DNA from: CAYOHR01 sp964512145
GTDB taxonomy: Bacteria; Bacteroidota; Bacteroidia; Flavobacteriales_G; JALEGO01
Assembly: GCA_964512145.1 (NCBI GenBank)
Contig: CAZEIM010000027.1
Coordinates: 1-35,107, forward strand
Length of the DNA stretch: 35,107 nucleotides
Direction of reading: 5' to 3'
Part shown: piece by piece, positions 26,502 to 34,380 of the stretch
How the letters are laid out: every line of letters starts with the position of its first letter
Numbering within the stretch: the stretch's first letter is position 1
The notes under the pieces: model-generated
Told to the model about the DNA's origin: nothing
The model's input: only the letters and a program-made list of their open reading frames with translations
The model's database searches: none
Position numbers and translations under genes: made by a program

Positions 26502-28037
26502 TTATATGCTTTTTACGATTCCTTCATTCGTCATTTTCCAAGAAAAACCTTCATCTTCTTCTTTATCCATCAATTTTAATATTTCAGAATCTAGTACAAT
26601 AGTTTTACCAACAGGGATATATATATCACAGGTTATTTCTTGCATTCTGAACATATTGGTTTGTGTTAAAAATTGTATTGGAAAAATTATAGAATTTTCT
26701 TTTATTTCTAGAGGATACATGATTTTTTTTGAATATTTGCTAGCATCTTCTTTGTTTGCTCCATGGGATGTTTTTTTTTTTTTTTTAAACGCACAATCAT
26801 TTGGAGATTTTTTAACTTTCATTTGTATAAAGTTCAATGAAAGTTCTCCCAAATCATTGGTGTTAATTTCTTGATTAAATAACACAATATTATTGCTAAA
26901 ATTATCCTTTTTTTGTGCCGATTTTAAATACAAAGTATCAGAGGTTATGTTACAAGATATTTTTTCTTCTACTGTATCGGTTTTGCTAAATTCTTGACTA
27001 AGTTTTGCTAAACTATATATAAAAGAAAATATACCTACTAAAAATATCATTAGCCCTGCTATTCCAACGTACTTAATCTTGTTTTTAATATTAAAAATTA
27101 ATTTTATGGAAATCCATGCAAAAAATGAAAACACTGAAATCATAATAAGGGCTATACTTATTTGCATAATCCATTGATCTACCGGGTTTGAAAAAATTCG
27201 ATTAAATATTTCAACCGGAATGGTTTGAGTGCCTTGCTCACTCCATTGCACAAATATTTTTTGCGATAATAGAAATGTTAAAAATAAAAACAGAGTAAAT
27301 AACGAAATTCCCAATAAAATTACTCCAATAAATATCATTATTGCTCTACTTAATGTGTTTGCTATATTGATCGCAAACTGTGTTAAGTTATCGATAGGTT
27401 TTTTAGATTTTTTTTTAAAATCACTCGAAAATTCGTCCATTTTTTGTTTTACTTGACCCATTTCCTCTTCAACGGCTTTTCCAATCGTATCAAAATCTAT
27501 TTTTTGTCCTTTCATTTCTAATTTTTCGGCTGTTGTATTTGCTTTAGGGATTACAATCCACAAAATAATGTAAATTAAAACCCCACTTCCTCCTAAAAAT
27601 ACAATTAGTACAAAAAGCAATCTAATCCAAACTTTATCTATATTAAAATAGTACGACAATCCAGAACAAACTCCACCTAATACTCTTCCGTCAATATCTC
27701 TGTATATTTTTTTATTTAAAATATTTTTTTCCTGTTCATTATAATCATTGTATTTTGTTTTTGTGTGCGTATTATCCGAAGCGTATTCTTCGGGTTTACC
27801 CATTACCTGTATTACTCGGTTAATGTGGTCTATGGTAATAACTTGTTTATGATCTGAAGTATATTCATTTAATAATTCGGCTATTCTAGCTTCTATATCG
27901 TCCATGATTTCTTTTTTACCGGCCGATTCGGTAAAGTAACCTTCAATTGTGTTTAAGTAGTTTTGTAGTGTTTGGTACGCATCTTCGTCCACAATAAATG
28001 CTACCCCGGCCATGTGTATTGATACTGTTTTTTTCAT
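26502..28037 (-). CDS. PspC-domain membrane protein
   Basis: A 511-residue protein. Residues 1-85 form a Bacteroidota-type N-terminal domain (MKKTVSIHMAGVAFIVDEDAY ... IARIAEL ... VMGKPEEYA in pieces). A PspC domain follows (KIYRDIDGRVLGGVCSGLSYYFNID ... WIRLLFVLIVFLGGSGVLIYIILWIVIPKA in pieces), including a hydrophobic helix. Three further membrane helices lie around residues 225-340, and a soluble C-terminal region follows. It is an inner-membrane protein, presumably in envelope-stress response by analogy with PspC (inference). The coding strand contains a run of 16 A (26771-26786), giving Lys5 in CAFKKKKKTSHG, an unstable tract. The PadR gene is 17 bases upstream. Confidence 0.91.
   Translation of the reverse strand: MKKTVSIHMAGVAFIVDEDAYQTLQNYLNTIEGYFTESAGKKEIMDDIEARIAELLNEYTSDHKQVITIDHINRVIQVMGKPEEYASDNTHTKTKYNDYNEQEKNILNKKIYRDIDGRVLGGVCSGLSYYFNIDKVWIRLLFVLIVFLGGSGVLIYIILWIVIPKANTTAEKLEMKGQKIDFDTIGKAVEEEMGQVKQKMDEFSSDFKKKSKKPIDNLTQFAINIANTLSRAIMIFIGVILLGISLFTLFLFLTFLLSQKIFVQWSEQGTQTIPVEIFNRIFSNPVDQWIMQISIALIMISVFSFFAWISIKLIFNIKNKIKYVGIAGLMIFLVGIFSFIYSLAKLSQEFSKTDTVEEKISCNITSDTLYLKSAQKKDNFSNNIVLFNQEINTNDLGELSLNFIQMKVKKSPNDCAFKKKKKTSHGANKEDASKYSKKIMYPLEIKENSIIFPIQFLTQTNMFRMQEITCDIYIPVGKTIVLDSEILKLMDKEEDEGFSWKMTNEGIVKSI
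26771..26786. repeat. 16-base homopolymer (poly-A on the coding strand) in the PspC gene
   Basis: Sixteen consecutive T on the plus strand, the longest mononucleotide run I noticed. The reading frame is open as given. The next residue after the lysines is Thr. Confidence 0.95.
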
Positions 28038-28054
28038 ATAGTTTTATTAATTAT

Positions 28055-28406
28055 TTATTGAATAATAGATTGTACCGCCTGTGAAAGTTCATTCCATGTA
28101 TGATGTAATTCATGCAATGCATTTTTACCCTGTTCTGTTATTGAATAGTATTTTCTAGGAGGGCCCGATTTAGATTCTTCCCATCGATATTGTAATAATG
28201 CTTCGTTTTTTAATCGCGTTAAAAGTGGATATAAAGTTCCTTCCACCACAATAATTTTGGCATTCTTAAGTATTTCTAAAATATCGGAAGGATAGGCTTC
28301 TTTTTTTGCAATGATGGATAATATGCAAAATTCTAAAATGCCTNNNNNNNNNNNNNNNNNNNNNAATGCCTTTTCTCATTTGAGCTTTTGTATTTTCAAT
28401 ATTCAT
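28055..28406 (-). CDS. PadR-family transcriptional regulator (interrupted by a 21-N gap)
   Basis: The start is the ATG at 28406 (MNIENTKAQMRKGI). The sequence then enters the N run at 28364-28344. After it the frame continues with LEFCILSIIAKKEAYPSDI, then EILKNAKIIVVEGTLYPLL, the winged-helix core of PadR, ending in a C-terminal helix (ALHELHHTWNELSQAVQSII). Both gap flanks share AATGCCT; merging them gives a 107-residue protein with no frame break, the normal PadR size. PadR proteins are small repressors that usually regulate their own operon. It heads the PspC/DUF2807 operon; an inverted repeat over its promoter is a possible operator. Confidence 0.9.
28344..28364. other. 21-N assembly gap, probably of negative true length
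   Basis: The base run before the gap ends in AATGCCT and that after it starts with AATGCCT. Overlapping the two restores the PadR reading frame exactly, so the gap probably contains no missing DNA. Confidence 0.85.
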
Positions 28407-28430
28407 GGTTAAGCATTAAACTATTTAATA

Positions 28431-28462
28431 CAAAGATATGTATAAAAAATAGTAATATGCAA
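28431..28462 (-). promoter_or_regulatory. candidate promoter of the PadR-PspC-DUF2807 operon
   Basis: Read on the minus strand, TTG at 28462-28460, then 21 bases, then TATCTTTG at 28438-28431, fits TTG-N17-23-TAnnTTTG. Transcription would start about 20 bases before the PadR ATG. The arms TATGTAT (28437-28443) and ATACATA (28462-28468) lie over the two elements and form an inverted repeat separated by 18 bases. Confidence 0.55.
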
Positions 28463-28596
28463 TACATAGTACTTAAATATATTTCATATAATTGATAATC
28501 AATATAATAAATTTTTAATGAAATAAATTTATAAAAAACTCATAATTTGATATGAATTTATTTATGAGGTAATATGTATATTAGTAAGAACATTTA

Positions 28597-30336
28597 ATGA
28601 ATATGAAAAAATCGGGATCTTATTTAGCAACATTTGCATTAGAACAAATTGGTGTTACTCATACCTTTGGAATACCCGGGGTACATACTACCGAGTTGTA
28701 TGATGCCTTAAATTCATCCGAAAAAATCACTCCCATTTTGGTGACTCATGAGTCTGGAGCTAGTTTTATGGCAGATGGGGTTTCTAGAACATCAAATACC
28801 ATTGGGACATTAACCATCGTTCCTGCAGCGGGTACTACTCATGCAATGTCGGGAATTGCAGAAGCATTTTTAGATGGATCCCCAATGTTAATAATATCTG
28901 GCGGAACTAGAAGAGATTCGGGTAGGCATTATCAATTACACCAACTCGATTTACAAAAATTAGTACAGGGTGTAACCAAAGGGTATTTTTTAATTGAGCG
29001 ACATGAAGATATTATTTCAACCATTTATAAAGCGTATGATTTAGCTGTTTCTGGTGAACCCGGACCGGTATTTGTTGAGTTACCTGTTGAACTTCAGTTG
29101 TTTAGTGGAGAAGTAGATAGTTTGCCAGAATACAAGACTGCAAAAAGCAAAACAAACATATCCAATGAATTAATTGTTAAAACAGTTGATTTACTATTAT
29201 CTGCAAAAAAGCCTGGAATTTATGTGGGCTGGGGAGCAGTAGATGCTTCTGAATTTACGAAAAAAATTGCTGAAAAATTGTCGGCTCCTGTTTGTACTAC
29301 ATTACAAGGTTTAAGTAGTTTTCCTGGCAATCATCCTTTACATGTAGGGGTTGGTTTTGGACCTTCTTCCGTTCCTGCCGCACAGGAAGCTTTTAAAGAT
29401 TGTGATGCGATGTTAGCCGTAGGAGTACGGTTTTCAGAATTAGCTACAGGAAGTTATGGCGTAACGGTGCCCGAAAAATTAGTGCATATTGACATAAATT
29501 CGAATGTATTTAATAAAAATTATCCTGCTAAAATAAGTATAGAAGGAGATGCTTCCGATGTACTTTCTGCTATTTGGAATGAATTAGAAAAAAGAACTAT
29601 AGCTATAAACAGGAATTATGAAAGTATTACCCGAAAAATTAAAGAAGATAAAAGAATATATTTTTCTGAGTGGAAAAAAGAAAAGCAAAAAGATCTTGTT
29701 TCACCCGGATATTTTTTTGAAGCCTTACGAAGTCATTTGCCTAATGATGGTATTGTAGTAGTGGATGATGGAATTCACACTTTTTTAACCGCAGAGTTAA
29801 TGCCTATTTATAATCCAAGAGGATTTATTTCACCTACCGATTTTAACTGTATGGGATTTTGTGTTCCTGCAAGTATTGGAGCAAAACTTGCTAACCCAAA
29901 TAAAACCGTTGTTTCTATAGTGGGGGATGGAGCCTTTTTAATGACAGGGATGGAATTATTAACGGCAGTTACACAAGGATTAGGATTTCCGGTATTTATT
30001 TTTAACGATGGTGAACTGGGACAAATATCTCAATTTCAAGAAATTCCACTTAACCGAAAAACCTGTACAATACTAGGAAAGGCAAATTTTGAAGGAATGG
30101 CTTTAGCCACTGGTTGTGAATATTTGCGTTTAGAAAATGATTTTCAAATAGATGAAATCATAAAAAATGCATTTTTATTATCATCTCAAAAGCCTGTAAT
30201 TGTGGATGTTATGATAGATTATTCAAAAAAAACATTCCTAACTAAGGGTGTAGTTAAAACAAATTTGTCTCGATTTCCGTTAAAGGAAAAAATTCGGTTT
30301 ATATCAAGAGCCGTTAAAAGACATGTTTTAGGATGA
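28597..30336 (+). CDS. thiamine diphosphate-dependent enzyme, acetolactate synthase-like
   Basis: A 579-residue three-domain ThDP enzyme. The N-terminal Pyr domain has the catalytic Glu52 in THESGASFMADG; a central domain and a C-terminal PP domain follow, with the Mg/ThDP motif GDGAFLMTGMELL ... FIFND in the last quarter. The family includes acetolactate synthase large subunits, oxalyl-CoA decarboxylase and benzoylformate decarboxylase. No small regulatory subunit or other ilv gene is adjacent, so branched-chain amino-acid synthesis is not indicated; the substrate is open. The C-terminal tail (KEKIRFISRAVKRHVLG) is basic and unusual. Its stop overlaps the next gene's ATG as ATGA. Confidence 0.88.
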   Translation: MNMKKSGSYLATFALEQIGVTHTFGIPGVHTTELYDALNSSEKITPILVTHESGASFMADGVSRTSNTIGTLTIVPAAGTTHAMSGIAEAFLDGSPMLIISGGTRRDSGRHYQLHQLDLQKLVQGVTKGYFLIERHEDIISTIYKAYDLAVSGEPGPVFVELPVELQLFSGEVDSLPEYKTAKSKTNISNELIVKTVDLLLSAKKPGIYVGWGAVDASEFTKKIAEKLSAPVCTTLQGLSSFPGNHPLHVGVGFGPSSVPAAQEAFKDCDAMLAVGVRFSELATGSYGVTVPEKLVHIDINSNVFNKNYPAKISIEGDASDVLSAIWNELEKRTIAINRNYESITRKIKEDKRIYFSEWKKEKQKDLVSPGYFFEALRSHLPNDGIVVVDDGIHTFLTAELMPIYNPRGFISPTDFNCMGFCVPASIGAKLANPNKTVVSIVGDGAFLMTGMELLTAVTQGLGFPVFIFNDGELGQISQFQEIPLNRKTCTILGKANFEGMALATGCEYLRLENDFQIDEIIKNAFLLSSQKPVIVDVMIDYSKKTFLTKGVVKTNLSRFPLKEKIRFISRAVKRHVLG

Positions 30337-31184
30337 AAGGTTATAAAAAAATACTTTTTTTTATTTTGCTTGCTACTTTATTACAATTTAAAGTACACGC
30401 GAAATTTGTAGAAATAATTATTAAACCCAAAGATGGGACTGGCAAACCTATAGTTACAGCATTGGCAATTGTATATTATGAGGGTAAAAAGGAAACTTCT
30501 TTTTCCTGTGATCAAAATGGTGAAATTTTGGTTAAGCTAGATTTTGATAAAAAATACACGATTGAAAAAGAAAAAAAAAAATTTGAAAAAGGCTTGTATA
30601 AAGTAAATACTTTTGTTCCTAAAGAACTTCAAAAGGATATTTATTCTTTTAAAACAAGTATTCCACTTATTTATAAAAAAGAAGGATATAAAGTGGTTTA
30701 CACAGAAGAACCCGTTATTGAAATATTTTATATTGCCGAAAAGGATAAATTTGGTTTAAAACAAACACTTCCGGCTTATAATTATGTGCCATTGGAACCT
30801 GCTCTTGCAGAAAACAAACCTTCTAATACGGTTGTGAATAATGAAAAAACAAACACGATTTCAACCCCCAAAAATTCAGAAAATACAAACTCAACTCCGA
30901 ATGAAGTGAAAAACACTTCAGAAACTCCTCAAGTAGTAAATCCTGTCTTATTAGGGAGTCCAAATAATGAAAGGCAAAAGGACATTGAAAGAGAACAACG
31001 TATTATCAAGTCGAGAAGTATTAATACCAATTTAGATCGAGAATTAGAGGCAGAAGAGGAAAAAGAGGTGGCTAACTATACTACATTAGCTTTACGAAGA
31101 AGATCATTTTTAGAAGAAGTGGCAGATAGTCGAAGATTTTTAAAACAAGCAGAAATTGAAGAAACTTCCAAAAGAACTCCTTGA
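30333..31184 (+). CDS. secreted protein of unknown function, related to the right-end paralogs
   Basis: A 283-residue protein with a signal peptide (MKGYKKILFFILLATLLQFKVHA). The mature part starts with a beta-rich domain (FVEIIIKPKDGTGKPI ... GEILVKLDFDKKYTIE), like a carboxypeptidase regulatory-type fold. The stretch FKTSIPLIYKKEGYKVVYTEEPVIEIFYIAEKDKF parallels (hydrophobic strand, acidic Pro-Ile stretch, Tyr) a segment of the protein at 34302-32636, in pieces. After an Asn/Thr/Ser/Pro-rich linker comes a charged helical end (REQRIIKSRSINTNLDREL ... ALRRRSFLEEVADSR). It overlaps the ThDP gene by four bases and ends one base before the monophosphatase gene. Function unknown. Confidence 0.75.
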   Translation: MKGYKKILFFILLATLLQFKVHAKFVEIIIKPKDGTGKPIVTALAIVYYEGKKETSFSCDQNGEILVKLDFDKKYTIEKEKKKFEKGLYKVNTFVPKELQKDIYSFKTSIPLIYKKEGYKVVYTEEPVIEIFYIAEKDKFGLKQTLPAYNYVPLEPALAENKPSNTVVNNEKTNTISTPKNSENTNSTPNEVKNTSETPQVVNPVLLGSPNNERQKDIEREQRIIKSRSINTNLDRELEAEEEKEVANYTTLALRRRSFLEEVADSRRFLKQAEIEETSKRTP

Positions 31185-31185
31185 G

Positions 31186-31968
31186 TTGGATTTAAAAAAC
31201 ATATGTTTAAACGTCATAGAAACTGCTCAAAAAGCAGGTATATACATTAAGCAACAATCAGCAGTAAGACATTCGGTAGAAACTAAATCAAAAAATAGTT
31301 TTGTTACTAAAGTTGACAAAACTTCGGAAAAGAATATTGTGTTAGATTTACAAAAAATATTACCTGAAGCAGGTTTTATTACAGAAGAAGAAACATTAAA
31401 GAATAAAAAAAAGAAATTTACTTGGATTATTGACCCTTTAGATGGAACCACTAATTTTTTACATGGAGTTCCGGTATATTGTGTTAGCATTGCTCTTATG
31501 TATAAGAACAAACCAATTATAGGAGTTATTTATGAAATTAATCAGCAAGAAATGTTTTATGCATGGAGTGGAGGAGGTGCTTATTTAAATGGTAAAAGTA
31601 TTCAAGTTTCAGACACCAAACGTTTGCAAGATAGTCTGTTGGCTACCGGATTCCCATATTATTCATTTAAAAAAATGCCCGAATATATGACAGTTTTTAC
31701 TCAATTTATGAGAAAAACAAGAGGATTGCGTAGACCCGGCTCTGCTTGTGCAGATTTAGCCTATGTTGCTTGTGGGCGATTTGATGGTTTTTTTGAATAT
31801 GGTTTAAGTCCATGGGATGTGGCGGCCGGAGTATTATTAGTTCAAGAGGCGGGAGGTGCTTCTATCAACTTTAAAGGAGGGAAAGAGTGTGTTTTTAGTA
31901 AAAGTATTATATCGGGAAATAAAAAAGTAGCTCAAAAAATGTATAAATTAATTCAACAATACTTTTGA
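31186..31968 (+). CDS. inositol monophosphatase family protein
   Basis: A 260-residue protein of the SuhB/IMPase/CysQ superfamily of Mg-dependent phosphatases. Motifs: the acidic cluster GFITEEET (residues 63-70), IIDPLDGTTNFLHG (metal ligands Asp83, Asp86), RRPGSACADLAYVACGRFDGFFE, and SPWDVAAGVLLVQEAGG near residue 205. It hydrolyses small sugar or nucleotide phosphates in the cytoplasm; the exact substrate is not clear. I set the start at a TTG at 31186, one base after the preceding stop, giving MDLKNICLNVIETAQKAGIY as expected for the family; no in-frame ATG occurs before the conserved region. A TTG at 31156 inside the previous gene is the alternative. Confidence 0.9.
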   Translation: MDLKNICLNVIETAQKAGIYIKQQSAVRHSVETKSKNSFVTKVDKTSEKNIVLDLQKILPEAGFITEEETLKNKKKKFTWIIDPLDGTTNFLHGVPVYCVSIALMYKNKPIIGVIYEINQQEMFYAWSGGGAYLNGKSIQVSDTKRLQDSLLATGFPYYSFKKMPEYMTVFTQFMRKTRGLRRPGSACADLAYVACGRFDGFFEYGLSPWDVAAGVLLVQEAGGASINFKGGKECVFSKSIISGNKKVAQKMYKLIQQYF

Positions 31969-32018
31969 GATAAGGGAAATAAATACATCTAAAACATTTT
32001 TTTAAAACAATATTTCAT

Positions 32019-32026
32019 TAAATTTG
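32019..32026 (+). promoter_or_regulatory. candidate promoter -7 element of tRNA-Pro
   Basis: TAAATTTG matches TAnnTTTG and ends 10 bases before the tRNA 5' end. The -33 region lacks TTG. Confidence 0.45.
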
Positions 32027-32035
32027 CAACGTATT

Positions 32036-32109
32036 CGGGATGTAGCTCAGCTTGGTAGAGTACACGTCTGGGGGGCGTGTGGTCGCAGGTTCAAATCCTG
32101 TCATCCCGA
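32036..32109 (+). tRNA. tRNA-Pro (anticodon GGG)
   Basis: A complete 74-base cloverleaf. The acceptor CGGGATG pairs with CATCCCG (seven pairs), the D arm is GCTC...GAGT, the anticodon arm CACGT-CTGGGGG-GCGTG gives anticodon GGG, and the T arm is GCAGG-TTCAAAT-CCTGT. No CCA is encoded. Confidence 0.95.
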
Positions 32110-32120
32110 CACTTTTTCTT

Positions 32121-32615
32121 ATGAAAATATATAAAATTACGTTCAATTTTTTAGTCTTTTACAGTTTAAATCTATTCTTATTTTCTCAGGAGCCCACGTT
32201 TGTTTTATTAGGTTATGGCGAATATAAGGATCCAGTGGTATTTACAACAAAAAGAAAGAATAGTTTTAAAGAAGCAACTATTAAACCTCAGAGAGCACTT
32301 CAGGAATTTAAAGATACTATACCCTTAAAATTAGGAGTTGAATTTGGAATTGATTATAATTTAATAACTAAAGATACCAATGATAATTCAATGAGTCATG
32401 TTATCGTAAAATGGATCATACCCAAAGAAGTTGAAATTGATGGTAAAATGCAGAACTATTTTTTTCATGAGTTTGCTACCCCTAATAATAAGGTTCAGCG
32501 CGTTTCCATAGAGTTACCCACCCAAGAAGAGCTAATACCTGGTAAATATACTATGATTTTTAAGTATTCTGAGCAAGGGGTTTATCAAAAAGATTTTTAT
32601 TTGATAGAAAATTAG
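32121..32615 (+). CDS. small secreted protein, DUF3859-like
   Basis: A 164-residue protein with a signal peptide (MKIYKITFNFLVFYSLNLFLFSQ). The body is beta-rich: FVLLGYGEYKDP, KLGVEFGIDYNL, VQRVSIELPTQEELIPGKYTMIFKYSEQ, YQKDFYLIE. This recalls DUF3859 domains, which share the LGxxFGIxYxL segment and the closing strand pattern, but I am not certain. I reject the longer frame that begins inside the tRNA-Pro gene and start at the ATG at 32121, 11 bases after the tRNA. It converges with the coiled-coil gene pair to the right. The function is unknown; an extracytoplasmic beta-sandwich is likely. Confidence 0.65.
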   Translation: MKIYKITFNFLVFYSLNLFLFSQEPTFVLLGYGEYKDPVVFTTKRKNSFKEATIKPQRALQEFKDTIPLKLGVEFGIDYNLITKDTNDNSMSHVIVKWIIPKEVEIDGKMQNYFFHEFATPNNKVQRVSIELPTQEELIPGKYTMIFKYSEQGVYQKDFYLIEN

Positions 32616-32635
32616 GTTGTTATTGTAGATTACTG

Positions 32636-34302
32636 TTACTCTCCTGTTTCTAAAACCCATAAGTCATAGGTTATATGTGTTTCGTCTTTAAAGTAATATA
32701 CTCCTCCCCAACTATGTTCAACTTTTTTATAAATGATGGTTAGTCCATTTTTAACAACGGTTCTTTTAGTGATTTTTTTACTGCCTTGTTGATAATATTC
32801 TTCTGTAATTCCATCTTCATAATTAGCTGTATTTTGAGAAGTAAGGGGAGGTTCTTCTGATACAGAGGCATTTGCTTGATTTAATTTTTTATTGATTTCT
32901 TCAATTTTAAGTTTAGGGTAACTTTCTCCCGGTTTTAATTTTAATGCATCTACATACGATTCTTTTGCCGGAACAAGTTGATTTGCTTTGTAAGCTTGGT
33001 CGCCTTTACTTATTAGATACGTATATTTAGCATTATTTTTTTCTGCTTGTTTTTTAAATTCTTCTTCTGCTATTGCTTGAAGCTTTTTTTGTTCATCTTG
33101 AGAAACTTGAGCTTCTATTTTTTTTGCATCAGAATTATTGTTTAAATTTTCTTGAATGAGTTGAGCAGATATTTTTTTTCTTTTTTCTTCTTCAGCTTTA
33201 GCAAGTGCTTTTTGTTGAGCAAGTTCCTCTTCGGATTTTTTTCTAGCTAAATCATCTTCTTGTTTCTTTTTTTCCTCGGCTTCTTTTTGCTTTCGTTCTT
33301 CTTCAGCTTTAGCAAGTGCTTTTTGTTGAGCNNNNNNNNNNNNNNNNNNNNNNNNNNNNNNNNNNNNNNNNNNNNNNNNNNNNNNNNNNNNNNNNNNNNN
33401 NNNNNNNNNNNNNNNNNNNNNNNNNNNNNNNCGGCTTCTTTTTGCTTTCGTTCTTCTTCAGCTTTAGCAAGTGCTTTTTGTTGAGCGAGTTCCTCTTCGG
33501 CTTTTTTTCTGGCTAAGTCGTCTTCCAGTTTCTTTTTTTCTTCGGTTTCTTTTTGCTTTCGTTCTTCTTCAGCTTTAGCGAGTGCAAGTTTTCTTTTTTC
33601 TTCTTCCTCTGCTTGCGCTATAGCCTTTTTTCTTTCTTCTTCTTGTGCTTTTGCCTCTGCTTTCTTTTTTGCTTCTTCTTCCGCTTTCTTCTTAGACTCT
33701 TCTTCTGCTATACGTTTTGCTTCTGCAGCTGCTGAAGCTTTTGCTTTAGCTTCTTCAGCCGCCTTTTCTTTTGCTTGTTTTTTTTCCTCCTCTTCTTGAG
33801 CTTTCATTTCAGCTTTAGCTGCATTTTCAGCTTTTTGAACTTCCTGCTGAACTAGACTGCTGTAGTCTACATCATAATCGATATCATCTAAATCTTCATT
33901 GTATTTAATTTTTGCTATAGGCTGTTCAAATACCGCCATGCTAATTCCTTCCATTATTGGAAAAAGACTAATCATAAACTCAAATGGTTCAAAACCCAAT
34001 TCAGCTCTTTCAGTAGAAATTCCTTTGGTACTAATATTTATTTTTTTGCTTACATATCCTGGTTTTGAAAACTCTATTACATATTCTTCACCAAAATTTA
34101 AATCAAAATCGAATTTTGAGGTATTCATTAAATTTCGAACATTGGAACCATTTTTATATAGAGTAATTTTTGAACCGTCTGAGTTCCCCTTCTCTAAGGA
34201 AAATTTTCCGAAAATTTTAACGGTTAAATCTTCTTGTGTAAATAATGAGTTTACATAAAAACTAAAAAATAATAAGAGTATGTAAATATTTATTTTTTTC
34301 AC
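32636..34302 (-). CDS. secreted protein with beta domain, Ala/Glu/Lys helical repeats and a C-terminal domain (interrupted by a 100-N gap)
   Basis: The start MKKINIYILLLFFSFYVNSLFTQ is a signal peptide. Then comes a beta-rich domain (DLTVKIFGKFSLEKG, EYVIEFSKPGYVSKKINIS) similar to carboxypeptidase-regulatory folds, and an acidic stretch (YNEDLDDIDYDVDYSS). A long Ala/Glu/Lys helix follows, with 37-residue repeats (111 bp). After the gap the frame continues (ALAKAEEERKQKEA ...) to a TPR-like piece (LISKGDQAYKANQLVPAKESYVDAL) and a C-terminal domain (GITEEYYQQGSKKITKRTVV ... KKVEHSWGGVYYFKDE ... LWVLETGE). The N placeholder is in the wrong frame; a true gap of 56 bases would give a 540-aa protein. 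The C terminus is shared with the next gene. Function unknown; probably a periplasmic or envelope spacer protein (inference). Confidence 0.85.
33191..33600 (-). repeat. 111-bp coding tandem repeats (37 residues per unit)
   Basis: The marker TTCAGCTTTAGC (plus strand) recurs at 33191, 33302, 33457 and 33568. The first pair and the last pair are each exactly 111 bases apart; the middle interval spans the N gap. Units encode AEEERKQKEAEEKKK-type helix with an LARKKxEEELAQQKALAK part. Confidence 0.9.
33332..33431. other. 100-N assembly gap in repeats; predicted true size 56 bases (or 56 plus multiples of 111)
   Basis: The bases GTTGAGC before the gap and CGGCTTC after it also flank a 56-base piece at 33221-33276 in the neighbouring repeat copy. 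Filling the gap with 56 bases restores both the 111-bp periodicity and the reading frame. Confidence 0.8.
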
Positions 34303-34380
34303 TTATTAAGATTCTTTCCTTATACTAAAAAGTAGTTAAAATGTTTCGCGAAATTATTATAAATTATAAAAAAACGTTGC

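Noticed and set aside
32052..32120. Longer reading frame upstream of the DUF3859-like gene (peptide ending ...VAGSNPVIPT)
   Set aside because: It translates the tRNA-Pro gene; the ATG at 32121 with its signal peptide is the real start.
33247..34302. A 351-residue protein ending shortly after the N run
   Set aside because: The last 27 residues come from a wrong frame caused by the 100-N placeholder; the natural C terminus is at 32636.
34344..34353. TTTCGCGAAA palindrome between the two repeat-protein genes
   Set aside because: Only 10 bases, not extendable, and its sequence differs from the aceB palindrome; probably chance.
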